64,000 nucleotides of DNA from Saccharothrix obliqua (GTDB lineage Bacteria > Actinomycetota > Actinomycetes > Mycobacteriales > Pseudonocardiaceae). Made by a program: the position numbers and the translations under genes. This document shows positions 47,174-54,419 of the stretch, piece by piece. Positions within the stretch are counted from its first letter, which is position 1, and each line of letters starts with the position of its first letter. The notes under the pieces are model-generated. The model searched no databases, was not told the origin of the DNA, and saw nothing but the letters and a program-made list of their open reading frames with translations. The DNA lies in the NCBI RefSeq assembly GCF_019375475.1, contig NZ_JAHXGQ010000002.1, forward strand, positions 496,001 to 560,000, in the 5' to 3' direction.

Positions 47174-48181
47174 CACCGGCCCGGTGAGGTCGGCGTCCGG
47201 GAACCGGCGGCGGAAGTCGCGCAGCCGCCACTCGTACGCCTCGGCCGCACGCGTCAGCAGCCGACCCTCGACGTGTGGCCGCGCACCGCCGCCCGACCGC
47301 GTGGTGCGGTCGCACCACGTCCGCACGGCGGCTTCGACCAGCATCGACACCCCCACCGCCGCGGGCCCGGCGCACCGGCGTGCCACGCGGCTGTCCGGCA
47401 CGGCGTCCACCACGCGTTGCAGCACCCGCCGCACCGCCACCGCGGTCACCGCCTGGGACAGCCAGTTGACCCCGGCGTCCGCCACCAGCGACCCGCCACG
47501 CCCTGCCCGTTCCACGCGGCCGGCCGCCGTCCGCAACACCTGCGGCAGCACCGACAGCAGCGGCACCACCGCCTGCGCCCCGGCGTCCGGGCCGACGACG
47601 CTGACCGGGATCAGGGCGGCGCCACCCGCCCGCGCCCGCCGCAGGACCGCCGCGAAACCCGGCAGCTCGGCCAACGCCCGGCGCACCCCCGCCAACGAGG
47701 CCCGCCCCTCCAGCAGGTCCCACTTGGTCACCACGAACCGCACGGCCCTGCCCCGGCCGGGCACCAGCTTCCACACGCCCGCCATGGCGTCCTCGAAGCC
47801 GTCCCGGTCGCCCGCGAGCAACCCGGCGACCCGTTCCCCGTCCAGGACGCACAGCACCGCGTCGGCGGACCGCGCCCTGGCCGCCAGGGCGCCGGCGGCG
47901 GGGTGGCGCTTGTCCGCCACCGCCGCGCCGGCGTAGTCGACCAGCCGCGTCTCGAACAACGCGCCGCCGTCCGACCTCGCCTCGTACCACAGGTCGACCA
48001 GGCGGTCGGCCACGTGCCCCGCGTCCGACAGCACCAGGGCGGTCACCGGGTCGGGCACGAGCGCCGGGGCCGGGGCCGCGTCCCACTCCGCGAGCCCCTG
48101 TTCCATCGCGGCCAGCAACCGGCTCTTGCCCGCGTTCGCCGGACCAACCGGGACGATGTCGATGAACGGCACGCCCCGCAC
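47153..48181 (-). CDS. Putative small GTPase-like P-loop protein
   Basis: A 342-residue P-loop protein with Walker A/G1 GPANAGKSRLLAAM (13-26), a switch region around FETRLVDYAGAA (G3-like DYAG) and the G4 motif VVTKWDLLEG (TKxD). The C-terminal half is helical. It resembles the actinomycete double-GTPase-type proteins seen beside FHA or vWA genes, but no partner kinase is nearby. Two in-frame GTG codons (48181, 48172) could start it. It overlaps the convergent glycosyltransferase by 21 bp. Confidence 0.75.
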   Translation of the reverse strand: MRGVPFIDIVPVGPANAGKSRLLAAMEQGLAEWDAAPAPALVPDPVTALVLSDAGHVADRLVDLWYEARSDGGALFETRLVDYAGAAVADKRHPAAGALAARARSADAVLCVLDGERVAGLLAGDRDGFEDAMAGVWKLVPGRGRAVRFVVTKWDLLEGRASLAGVRRALAELPGFAAVLRRARAGGAALIPVSVVGPDAGAQAVVPLLSVLPQVLRTAAGRVERAGRGGSLVADAGVNWLSQAVTAVAVRRVLQRVVDAVPDSRVARRCAGPAAVGVSMLVEAAVRTWCDRTTRSGGGARPHVEGRLLTRAAEAYEWRLRDFRRRFPDADLTGPVLPRPAG

Positions 48182-48479
48182 CGTAACGACGACCGGAGCA
48201 CGCCGTCACCCTCCGCGCCCCACGCCGCGATCACCCACCGGCACCACCTGCGGGGCCATCCGAGCCCTTTGTGGACACGCCCGTGGGACAACGCCCGGGG
48301 GAACGCACACCCAGCATGGCGGGGAAAACGCTTGCGCCGACGTGCCGACCACGCCGCCGGGGGAACCCTGCCCGGTGCCGGGTGATTGACCACCGGGCGG
48401 GGTTCCCGCTCCGCGCACGAGGTTTAACGCGGCCACCGCGGACCACCCCTGGTGGAGCGACGACGCACAGGAGGCGGCT
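48182..48479. promoter_or_regulatory. Intergenic region with a long hairpin
   Basis: GGGAACCCTGCCCGGTG (48361-48377) and CACCGGGCGGGGTTCCC (48391-48407) pair at 16 of 17 positions plus one G-U wobble in the plus-strand RNA, around a 13-base loop. The hairpin ends 73 bp before the DUF6098 start. It could be a terminator/attenuator for that gene. No other gene is seen in the gap. Confidence 0.75.
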
Positions 48480-48917
48480 TTGCGGGAGGTGACCGACCTG
48501 GACGAACTCGTGGCCCTGGTGGAGGACCGGGGCGACGAGTTGTTCATCCGGTGGTCCGTCGGCCCGTCCGACGACCCCGAGACCAGTCGGGACGCGTTGA
48601 CCGGCGTCCCGCTGCCCGGTTTGTCGGCCAACGCCCTGGCGATCGAGCCGTGGTGGGCGGGCCGGTCACCGCGGCTGTGGGTCGCGCGACGCCTGTACGA
48701 CTACCACCACCTGCCGAGGGTGCGCGGGGCCGGTGTGCGGCCGTGGGTGCTCGCCGGGGAGGAGGTCGGCCGGGGACCGGACAACGAACCCCTCGTCGTG
48801 TGCCACGAGCCCGTCGCCTGGATCGCCGACTCGGTGCTCGACCAGGCACGTGACCTGATCGCCTCCCGACCGGCGAACTGGGGACCGCTGGACCGGGAGT
48901 CGCACGGCGACGAGTGA
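48480..48917 (+). CDS. DUF6098-like protein
   Basis: A 145-residue soluble protein typical of actinomycete DUF6098: a short N-terminal helix, the LFIRWSVGPSDD core, LPGLSANALAIEPWW, RLWVARRLYDYHHL and RPWVLAGEEVGRGPDNEPLV. Function unknown. The start is TTG at 48480, chosen because CAGGAGG lies just upstream; no ATG/GTG fits the conserved start. A long hairpin lies 73 bp upstream. Confidence 0.85.
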   Translation: MREVTDLDELVALVEDRGDELFIRWSVGPSDDPETSRDALTGVPLPGLSANALAIEPWWAGRSPRLWVARRLYDYHHLPRVRGAGVRPWVLAGEEVGRGPDNEPLVVCHEPVAWIADSVLDQARDLIASRPANWGPLDRESHGDE

Positions 48918-48936
48918 CCGGATCGGACGCACCCCA

Positions 48937-49038
48937 GGGCGTCCCGTCCCGGATCAGGCGCAGCCCGCCCCCCACCCACGGGCGTCCCGCATCAGGCGCA
49001 GCCCGCCCCACACCCACGGGCGTCCCGCATCAGGTGCA
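48937..49038. repeat. Three imperfect copies of a 38-43-bp repeat overlapping a gene end
   Basis: GGGCGTCCC followed by GCATCAGG(C/T)GCA begins at 48937, 48980 and 49018. The third copy contains the stop codon of the DUF1963 gene (49030-49032), so the first two look like tandem duplications of that gene's 3' end. Confidence 0.8.
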
Positions 49039-50175
49039 CTGGAACTCGACCTCGACGGGCCGGTCCGGGCAGTGGGGGCACATGAAGATGTACAGGTTCC
49101 CCACGTCGCCCAGCATCATGTCCATCCCCCGCGGCACGGTGCGGTAGTCCGGGATCAGCTCCTCCTCCACCGACTCCGGCACCACGGCGCGACCGAAGAT
49201 CCTGAACCCGGCGGGGTCGAACACCTCGTCCCGCTCGATCACGGTGTGCCCGGTGCCGCCGTCGACCGTGGCGAACCGCACCTCCTTCTGGAAGGCCACC
49301 TCGGCACGCGTCTCCACCGGCAGCCACGTCCGCCACGCGCCGACCTCACCGCTGGCCACCGTGAGCAGCGGGACCATCCGGTGCCCCCGGTCGCACTCGG
49401 GCTCGACCGGGCTCTGGATCCAGTCCGGCCAGCCGCCGACCTTCGTGCCCGGCGCGGTCGCCAGGTCCGCGCGGTACCGCCACTCCTGCCCCCGCTCCCA
49501 CGCCGAGATCCGCTCACGCAGCTCGTCCGAGGGCAGGTCGTCCCAGTCGGGGTACTCCACCACCCGTTCCGGCGCGATCCGGCACGGCGTGGGCAGGTAC
49601 TCCTCCTCGCTGAGATCGCGGTCCGGCTCCGGCGCGGTGGCCACGGCGGTCACCGTCGAGGCGTCACGCCACCACACGCGCGGCAACGGGGCGTAGTGCG
49701 GGTCGTGGTCGGTCGGGCACCACAGGACCTGGCACACGTCGGTCCCCTCGGGGAACGGCAGCTCCGGCACGTCACGCGCGTAGAACTGCGCGATCGCCAC
49801 CATGGGCAGCCGGGCAGCCGGGTCGTCGGCGTACTCCACGCGCCGCACCCGCCGGATGTCGGCCTCCACCGCCTGGTACGCGCGGTAGAGCGCCGCGTCG
49901 TGCGGCGACGCGCCGACCGCCCGGTGCGCCTCGACCAGCCGCCGCTCCAGCTCCCGCCCCTCCGCACTGGTCAGCGGCCGGGGATCGGGGTGGTCGACCT
50001 CGCACACGGGCCACGCCTCGTCCGCCGGCCACAGCAGCGGCCCGCCCAACGAGGACTCCCGCACCGTGGTCGCACCCGCCCTCGGGTGCAGGCGCACCGC
50101 CGTCCGCGCCAGCCCGGCCAGCTCCGGGAACAGCTCCGCCACGTCGACCGGCTTGTCCGGTGTCGTGAAACGCAT
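49030..50175 (-). CDS. DUF1963-family protein
   Basis: A 381-residue soluble protein matching DUF1963 (YwqG-like): TVRESSLGGPLLWPADEAWPVC near the N-terminus, PMVAIAQFYARDVPELPFPEG, VCQVLWCPTDHD, KVGGWPDWIQSP and FMCPHCPDRPVE. The closing CPHCPDRP Cys pair may bind zinc. Function unknown. ATG 50175 with AGGGGGG upstream. It is monocistronic, and its 3' end is part of a small tandem repeat. Confidence 0.85.
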   Translation of the reverse strand: MRFTTPDKPVDVAELFPELAGLARTAVRLHPRAGATTVRESSLGGPLLWPADEAWPVCEVDHPDPRPLTSAEGRELERRLVEAHRAVGASPHDAALYRAYQAVEADIRRVRRVEYADDPAARLPMVAIAQFYARDVPELPFPEGTDVCQVLWCPTDHDPHYAPLPRVWWRDASTVTAVATAPEPDRDLSEEEYLPTPCRIAPERVVEYPDWDDLPSDELRERISAWERGQEWRYRADLATAPGTKVGGWPDWIQSPVEPECDRGHRMVPLLTVASGEVGAWRTWLPVETRAEVAFQKEVRFATVDGGTGHTVIERDEVFDPAGFRIFGRAVVPESVEEELIPDYRTVPRGMDMMLGDVGNLYIFMCPHCPDRPVEVEFQCT

Positions 50176-50315
50176 GATTCCAACCCCCCTGAGTCAAGGA
50201 CGGGTCGATGCTCCCACCGGGGACCGACAATCCCGCGCTCACGAGTCCGCGTCGGCCCCCGCTCCGGGTCACGGGCCTGGACGACGCCGGGTGCTTCTCC
50301 TTGCCCGCCGACCGG

Positions 50316-50801
50316 TCACCGCCGCATCCTCGGGTCGTGCGTGGGATCGGGGTACCGGGGCGGGCAGCCGCCGTCGACGGCTTCCGGGCGCAGTTCGTAG
50401 TGCCAGGGCTCGTTGCCGTAGACCTGGCACAACCCGTACGCGGCACCGTGTTCCGCCAACCACTCCCTCGCGGCGAAGCCGACGTCGACCGCGTTGCCGG
50501 ACACGTGCGGTGAAGTGTCGGGCGTGGCGACCCACCGCGCGGCCTCCTCTTCGGAGCCGCGCTCGGCCACGGCCGCGCGGAGCAGCCGGTGCTGGTACTC
50601 CGGCGCACGCCACCCGCTGTTGACGTGGAAGACGACACCGTCCTGGGCGGCGTCCGCCGCGGCGGCGCGGAGCGCTCGGAGCAGATCGGGCTGGAGGTTC
50701 GCCACACCGGGGTACTCGTCGTCGAACACCGTCACCCCGCCGGGAAGGGCACCCGTGCCGGTCCGCGGCTCGGCGTTCCGCGCTGCTGTTGTCCGGTTCA
50801 T
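50316..50801 (-). CDS. vanY: D-alanyl-D-alanine carboxypeptidase
   Basis: A 161-residue M15-family zinc peptidase without a signal peptide or membrane anchor. It shows NSGWRAPEYQHRLL, the zinc motif SPHVSGNAVDVG (SxHxxGxAxD) and NEPWHYELRPE (ExWH). It removes the terminal D-Ala from pentapeptide precursors and so lowers vancomycin binding; the small size resembles VanY/VanXY catalytic domains. ATG 50801 lies 34 bp after the proposed VanR box, the same spacing as vanH, and the sequence CTTGACTG just before the start is shared with vanH. Divergent from vanR. Confidence 0.85.
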   Translation of the reverse strand: MNRTTAARNAEPRTGTGALPGGVTVFDDEYPGVANLQPDLLRALRAAAADAAQDGVVFHVNSGWRAPEYQHRLLRAAVAERGSEEEAARWVATPDTSPHVSGNAVDVGFAAREWLAEHGAAYGLCQVYGNEPWHYELRPEAVDGGCPPRYPDPTHDPRMRR

Positions 50802-50834
50802 GCGCCCAGTCAAGGAGGCGCGCCGTCGTCAGCC

Positions 50835-50864
50835 CGTATGCGATTTCCGATATGCCGCCGATAC
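50835..50864 (-). promoter_or_regulatory. Proposed VanR box at vanY/vanR
   Basis: A 30-bp element, read toward vanY, begins GTATCGGCGGCATATC and ends AAATCGCATACG. It matches the elements at 54292-54321 (vanH) and 59099-59128 (hydrolase) at most positions: GTATCG at 1-6, CATAT/GTAT at 11-15, AAA at 19-21, and CATACG or GATACG at 25-30. It lies between the divergent vanY and vanR starts and overlaps the likely -35 of vanR. Confidence 0.75.
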
Positions 50865-50887
50865 GGCAGGCTCGTAGCATCGAAGTC

Positions 50888-51568
50888 ATGCGCGTGTTGA
50901 TCGTGGAGGACGAGCCCTACCTGGCCGAGGCCATCCGCGACGGGCTCCGCCTCGAAGCGATCGCGGCCGACATCGCCGGTGACGGCGACACCGCGTTGGA
51001 ACTGCTGGGGGTCAACAGCTACGACATCGCCGTCCTCGACCGCGACATACCGGGTCCGTCCGGTGACGAGGTCGCCCGGCGCATCGTCGCCTCCGGCAGC
51101 GGCACCCCGATCCTGATGCTCACCGCCGCCGACCGGTTGGACGACAAGGCCACCGGCTTCGAGCTGGGCGCGGACGACTACCTCACCAAGCCGTTCGAAC
51201 TCCGCGAACTCGTGCTCCGGCTCCGGGCGCTGGACCGCAGGCGCGCCCACAACCGGCCGCCGGTGCGGGAGATCGCGGGCCTGCGCCTGGACCCGTTCCG
51301 CCGCGAGGTCTACCGGGACGGCCGGTACGTCGCGCTGACCAGGAAGCAGTTCGCCGTGCTGGAAGTGCTCGTCGCGGCCGAGGGCGGCGTGGTCAGCGCC
51401 GAGGAGCTGCTGGAGCGGGCGTGGGACGAGAACGCCGACCCGTTCACGAACGCCGTGCGGATCACCGTGTCGGCGTTGCGCAAACGGCTCGGCGAGCCCT
51501 GGGTCATCGCCACCGTCGCGGGCGTCGGCTACCGGATCGACCCGGGCGACGGTGACGGGCGCCGGTAG
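50888..51568 (+). CDS. vanR: Vancomycin-resistance response regulator VanR
   Basis: A 226-residue OmpR-type regulator almost identical in feel to Streptomyces coelicolor VanR: MRVLIVEDEPYLAEAIRDGL, phosphoacceptor Asp in IAVLDRDIPGPSGDEVA, LTAADRLDDKATGFELGADDYL, and a winged helix (TRKQFAVLEVLVAAEGGV, RITVSALRKRLG). It should activate the van promoters when phosphorylated by VanS, encoded 9.5 kb away. TAGCAT at 50875-50880 would place transcription at about the ATG, so the mRNA may be leaderless. Confidence 0.95.
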   Translation: MRVLIVEDEPYLAEAIRDGLRLEAIAADIAGDGDTALELLGVNSYDIAVLDRDIPGPSGDEVARRIVASGSGTPILMLTAADRLDDKATGFELGADDYLTKPFELRELVLRLRALDRRRAHNRPPVREIAGLRLDPFRREVYRDGRYVALTRKQFAVLEVLVAAEGGVVSAEELLERAWDENADPFTNAVRITVSALRKRLGEPWVIATVAGVGYRIDPGDGDGRR

Positions 51569-51590
51569 GGAACACCGACGCCCGTTTCGG

Positions 51591-52205
51591 CTAAGCGATG
51601 GGGAAGTCGAAGTACGTGTCCGGGTGGGGTTCGTCGATCAGCGCGTAGTGCCACCACTCGGATTCGTAGGCCCGGAAGCCGCAATCCTCCATGATGGAGC
51701 GGAGGTGGTCGCGGTTCCGCGTTTCCTCCTCGGTGATCCCGGCCGCGCCGTGGTGGGAAACCGGATCCATCAGGTCGTGACCACCGCCCATGGCCGCGAG
51801 TTCACCGGTTTTCAGGTGGTAGAGCGTCAGGTCGACCGCGCCGCCGCGGCTGTGCCCGGACCGGGCGGCCACGTACCCGCGTGCGAACATCGCGGCCCGG
51901 TCGATGCGCGGGTAGTGCCGGGCCTTGGTCCGGCCGTTCTCCGGCTGCCTCGACCAGCGCACGAAGTGGTCGACGGCGCGCTGCGGGCGGTAACCGTCCC
52001 ACAGCAGCAGGTCGAAGCCGAGGGAGGCCGCCTTCTCGCGGGCCGCGCCGAGGGCGGCGCACAGGGCGGTCGTGCCGACGACCCGGTTCACGAGGTAGCC
52101 GTCCACGGGTTTGCCGGTGAAGTTGTCCCAGGTGGCGTACTTGGCGTCCCAGCGGACGCCGGGCAGGATCCCGTCCACGAAGGCGAAGCCGTCCGGCAAG
52201 GTCAT
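51591..52205 (-). CDS. vanX: D-Ala-D-Ala dipeptidase
   Basis: A 204-residue M15-family zinc dipeptidase: LLLWDGYRPQRAVDHFVRW, SGHSRGGAVDLTLY (zinc His and Asp) and ESEWWHYALID (catalytic Glu and zinc His). It hydrolyses D-Ala-D-Ala so only D-Ala-D-Lac precursors form. ATG 52205 overlaps the vanA stop (ATGA), making the last gene of the vanH-vanA-vanX operon. No secretion signal, consistent with a cytosolic enzyme. Confidence 0.95.
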   Translation of the reverse strand: MTLPDGFAFVDGILPGVRWDAKYATWDNFTGKPVDGYLVNRVVGTTALCAALGAAREKAASLGFDLLLWDGYRPQRAVDHFVRWSRQPENGRTKARHYPRIDRAAMFARGYVAARSGHSRGGAVDLTLYHLKTGELAAMGGGHDLMDPVSHHGAAGITEEETRNRDHLRSIMEDCGFRAYESEWWHYALIDEPHPDTYFDFPIA

Positions 52206-53233
52206 TTCCCGCCCAACGCCGTCGACACGACCCGGTCCAGCACGTCCGCGAGCGACAACCCGGCTGCCGCCATCATCCGCGGGTAGCGGCTGTACGAGGT
52301 CATGCCGGGCAACGTGTTGACCTCGTTGAGCACCACGGTCCCGTCCTCCCGGAGGAACATGTCCACGCGGGCCAGCCCCCGGCAGCCCAGGGCGCGGTAG
52401 ATGGCCCTGGCGGTCTCCTGGACGCGCTTTCGCGCCTCCGCCGGGATGTCCGCGGGCACGGTGACCGTCGAGTTCGCGGACCCGGTCTCCGGGGAATCCT
52501 CCTGGTGGATCTGGAAGAAACCGTGGGACAGGCCGATCCGGTCCACCTCGCCGACGACCAGGTCCGCGCCGTCGTCCAGCACGGCGCAACCGACCTCGCT
52601 GCCCACCACGGCCGCCTCCACCAGCACCTTCGAGTCGTACTGCCGCGCGGCGGCCACCGCACCCGGCAATTCCTCCGGGCGCGACACCTTGCTGACGCCG
52701 AACGACGACCCCGAGCGCGCGGGCTTCACGAACACCGGGTACGTGAAGAGGTCGGGGTCGGCCTCCGCACCCGCCGGGACGGTCCGGAACTCCGGTGTGG
52801 CGATCCCCGCGTCGCCGACCACGAGGTAGGTGAGCGACTTGTCCATGCACAGCGCGGAACTCTGCACATCGCACCCCGCGTAGGGGATGCCGGAGAGTTC
52901 CAGCAGGCCCTGCACCGCGCCGTCCTCGCCGAGCTTCCCGTGCAGCACGGGCAACACCACGTCCAGCCCGATCGACTCGTACCGGCCCTGCTCCAGCACC
53001 AGCAGCCCGCGTGCCGTGCTGTCCGGCGGCAACACGACCGGCCGGCCGCGGGCCGCCCAGTCGCCACCGGGTCCGTCGCAGAGCAACCAGGCGCCGTCCG
53101 GCGTGATCCCGATGTAGTACGGCTCATACTTCGCGGTGTCGAGGTGCTTCGCGACCTCCCGCGCGGACTTGACGGAAACGGGGTGCTCCTCGGAACGCCC
53201 CCCGAACACGATGCCGACGCGCGACCTAGCCAT
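52202..53233 (-). CDS. vanA: D-Ala-D-Lac ligase
   Basis: A 343-residue ATP-grasp ligase: VFGGRSEEHPVSVKSAREV, VLPVLHGKLGEDGAVQGLLEL, FVKPARSGSSFGVSKV, and LARVDMFLREDGTVVLNEVNTLPGMTSYSRYP. The omega-loop region reads IGLSHGFFQIHQED, with the His-containing pattern of VanA-type D-lactate ligases rather than the KY of housekeeping Ddl. It makes the D-Ala-D-Lac precursor that vancomycin cannot bind. It overlaps vanH and vanX by a few bases. Confidence 0.94.
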   Translation of the reverse strand: MARSRVGIVFGGRSEEHPVSVKSAREVAKHLDTAKYEPYYIGITPDGAWLLCDGPGGDWAARGRPVVLPPDSTARGLLVLEQGRYESIGLDVVLPVLHGKLGEDGAVQGLLELSGIPYAGCDVQSSALCMDKSLTYLVVGDAGIATPEFRTVPAGAEADPDLFTYPVFVKPARSGSSFGVSKVSRPEELPGAVAAARQYDSKVLVEAAVVGSEVGCAVLDDGADLVVGEVDRIGLSHGFFQIHQEDSPETGSANSTVTVPADIPAEARKRVQETARAIYRALGCRGLARVDMFLREDGTVVLNEVNTLPGMTSYSRYPRMMAAAGLSLADVLDRVVSTALGGK

Positions 53234-54257
53234 GCCGTTTCCCGCTTTCGTAGTTCAGGCAGTTGAGGAGGGAGTTCTCCACGGTGTCCCGCAACGCGTG
53301 GTCCGTGTAGTAGGCGGTGTGCGGACTCACCAGGACGTTCGGCAACTCCTGCAACCGCAGCAGCAGTTCGTTCCCGACCGCCTCCCCCCGGCGGTCCGAG
53401 TAGAAGATCCCCCGCTCCCCTTCGATCACGTCCAGTGCCGCACCGGCCAACCGCCCGCTCTCCACCGCCGAGAGCAACGCCTCCGTGTCGAGCAGCGCGC
53501 CGCGACCGGTGTTGATGACGTACGCGCCGTGCTTCATGCGCCCGATGCGACGGCGGTCCAGGAGGTGGTACGTGTCCGCGTTCAGCGGGGTGTGCAACGT
53601 GACCACATCGCTCTGCCGCAGCAGGTCGTCCAGGGGGACGTGCTCGACCGAGGACTTGGGGTACTTGTCGTGCGCCAGCACGCGACAGCCGAAAGCCCGC
53701 AACCTGCCGACGACCGCGGCCCCGATGTGCCCCGTGCCCACCACCCCGACCGTCAGGTCGCGCAGCTCTTTCCCCCGCACGTCGCCCAGCCGGTAGTCGT
53801 GCGCGTCCACACGCCGGACCATGGCCTTCGCGCCCCGCACGGCCATCAACGTCAGCATCAACGTGTAGTCGGCCACGCTGTCGGGCGAGTAGGCGACGTT
53901 CTCCACGGAGATGCCGACGCTCTCCGCGTACTTCACGTCGATGTGGTCGAACCCGACGCTGCGCGTGGACATGTACGTCACGCCGATCCGGCTGAGCGCA
54001 CGCAAAGCGGCCTCACCGACCCGGGTCCGGTGGTCGACGCTCACGCACCGGTGCCCCAACGCCAGTTCCACGTTGTCCTCGCCCAGCGGCGAGTCCGTGA
54101 TGGACGGCACGACGCCGAAGCGAGGCGCCATCTCCCGGAACAGAACGGCTTCGTCCGATCCGCACCCGTAAACCGCGACTCCCACCTCGGGGGCGGCCGG
54201 GTGCACCGGCGATCGAGCGCGACGAGCCGTCGCCGGTACTGGTTCGCGGTAGCTCAC
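53226..54257 (-). CDS. vanH: D-lactate dehydrogenase
   Basis: A 343-residue D-2-hydroxyacid dehydrogenase: VTYMSTRSVGFDHIDVKYAE, the NAD fold VGVVGTGHIGAAVVGRLRAFGC, VINTGRGALLDTEALLSAV, and the catalytic His in LVSPHTAYYTDHALRDTV. It reduces pyruvate to D-lactate for VanA. GTG 54257 is the first gene of the vanHAX operon, 34 bp after the proposed VanR box, and the sequence CTTGACTGAGCGC before the start matches the vanY leader almost exactly. Confidence 0.94.
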   Translation of the reverse strand: MSYREPVPATARRARSPVHPAAPEVGVAVYGCGSDEAVLFREMAPRFGVVPSITDSPLGEDNVELALGHRCVSVDHRTRVGEAALRALSRIGVTYMSTRSVGFDHIDVKYAESVGISVENVAYSPDSVADYTLMLTLMAVRGAKAMVRRVDAHDYRLGDVRGKELRDLTVGVVGTGHIGAAVVGRLRAFGCRVLAHDKYPKSSVEHVPLDDLLRQSDVVTLHTPLNADTYHLLDRRRIGRMKHGAYVINTGRGALLDTEALLSAVESGRLAGAALDVIEGERGIFYSDRRGEAVGNELLLRLQELPNVLVSPHTAYYTDHALRDTVENSLLNCLNYESGKRHG

Positions 54258-54291
54258 AGCGCTCAGTCAAGCCACCCCGACGTTCCGACCC

Positions 54292-54321
54292 CGTATCCGC
54301 TTTTCCATATGTCGGCGATAC
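54292..54321 (-). promoter_or_regulatory. Proposed VanR box at vanH
   Basis: Read toward vanH, the 30-bp element begins GTATCGCCGACATATG and ends AAAAGCGGATACG. It aligns without gaps with the vanY and hydrolase elements, and its distance to the start is the same as at vanY. It also lies 98 bp from the start of the divergent DUF4365 gene. Confidence 0.8.
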
Positions 54322-54419
54322 ACGGCCGTTGGCCACGCCCGTGCCTCGGATGCAATACCCTAGGGCGCTCCGGCAGGACACCTCCGGCTCACCAGCGGAA
54401 GAACAGGGAGGCCGCACGG

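Noticed and set aside
50316..54257. vanJ and vanK homologues expected from the S. coelicolor cluster
   Set aside because: No membrane VanJ-like or FemX-like VanK protein is present in this window.
54322..54419. VanR box as activator of the DUF4365 gene
   Set aside because: The box orientation and spacing match vanH on the other strand; the plus-strand side lacks the conserved 34-bp spacing, so activation of the DUF4365 gene is unproven.
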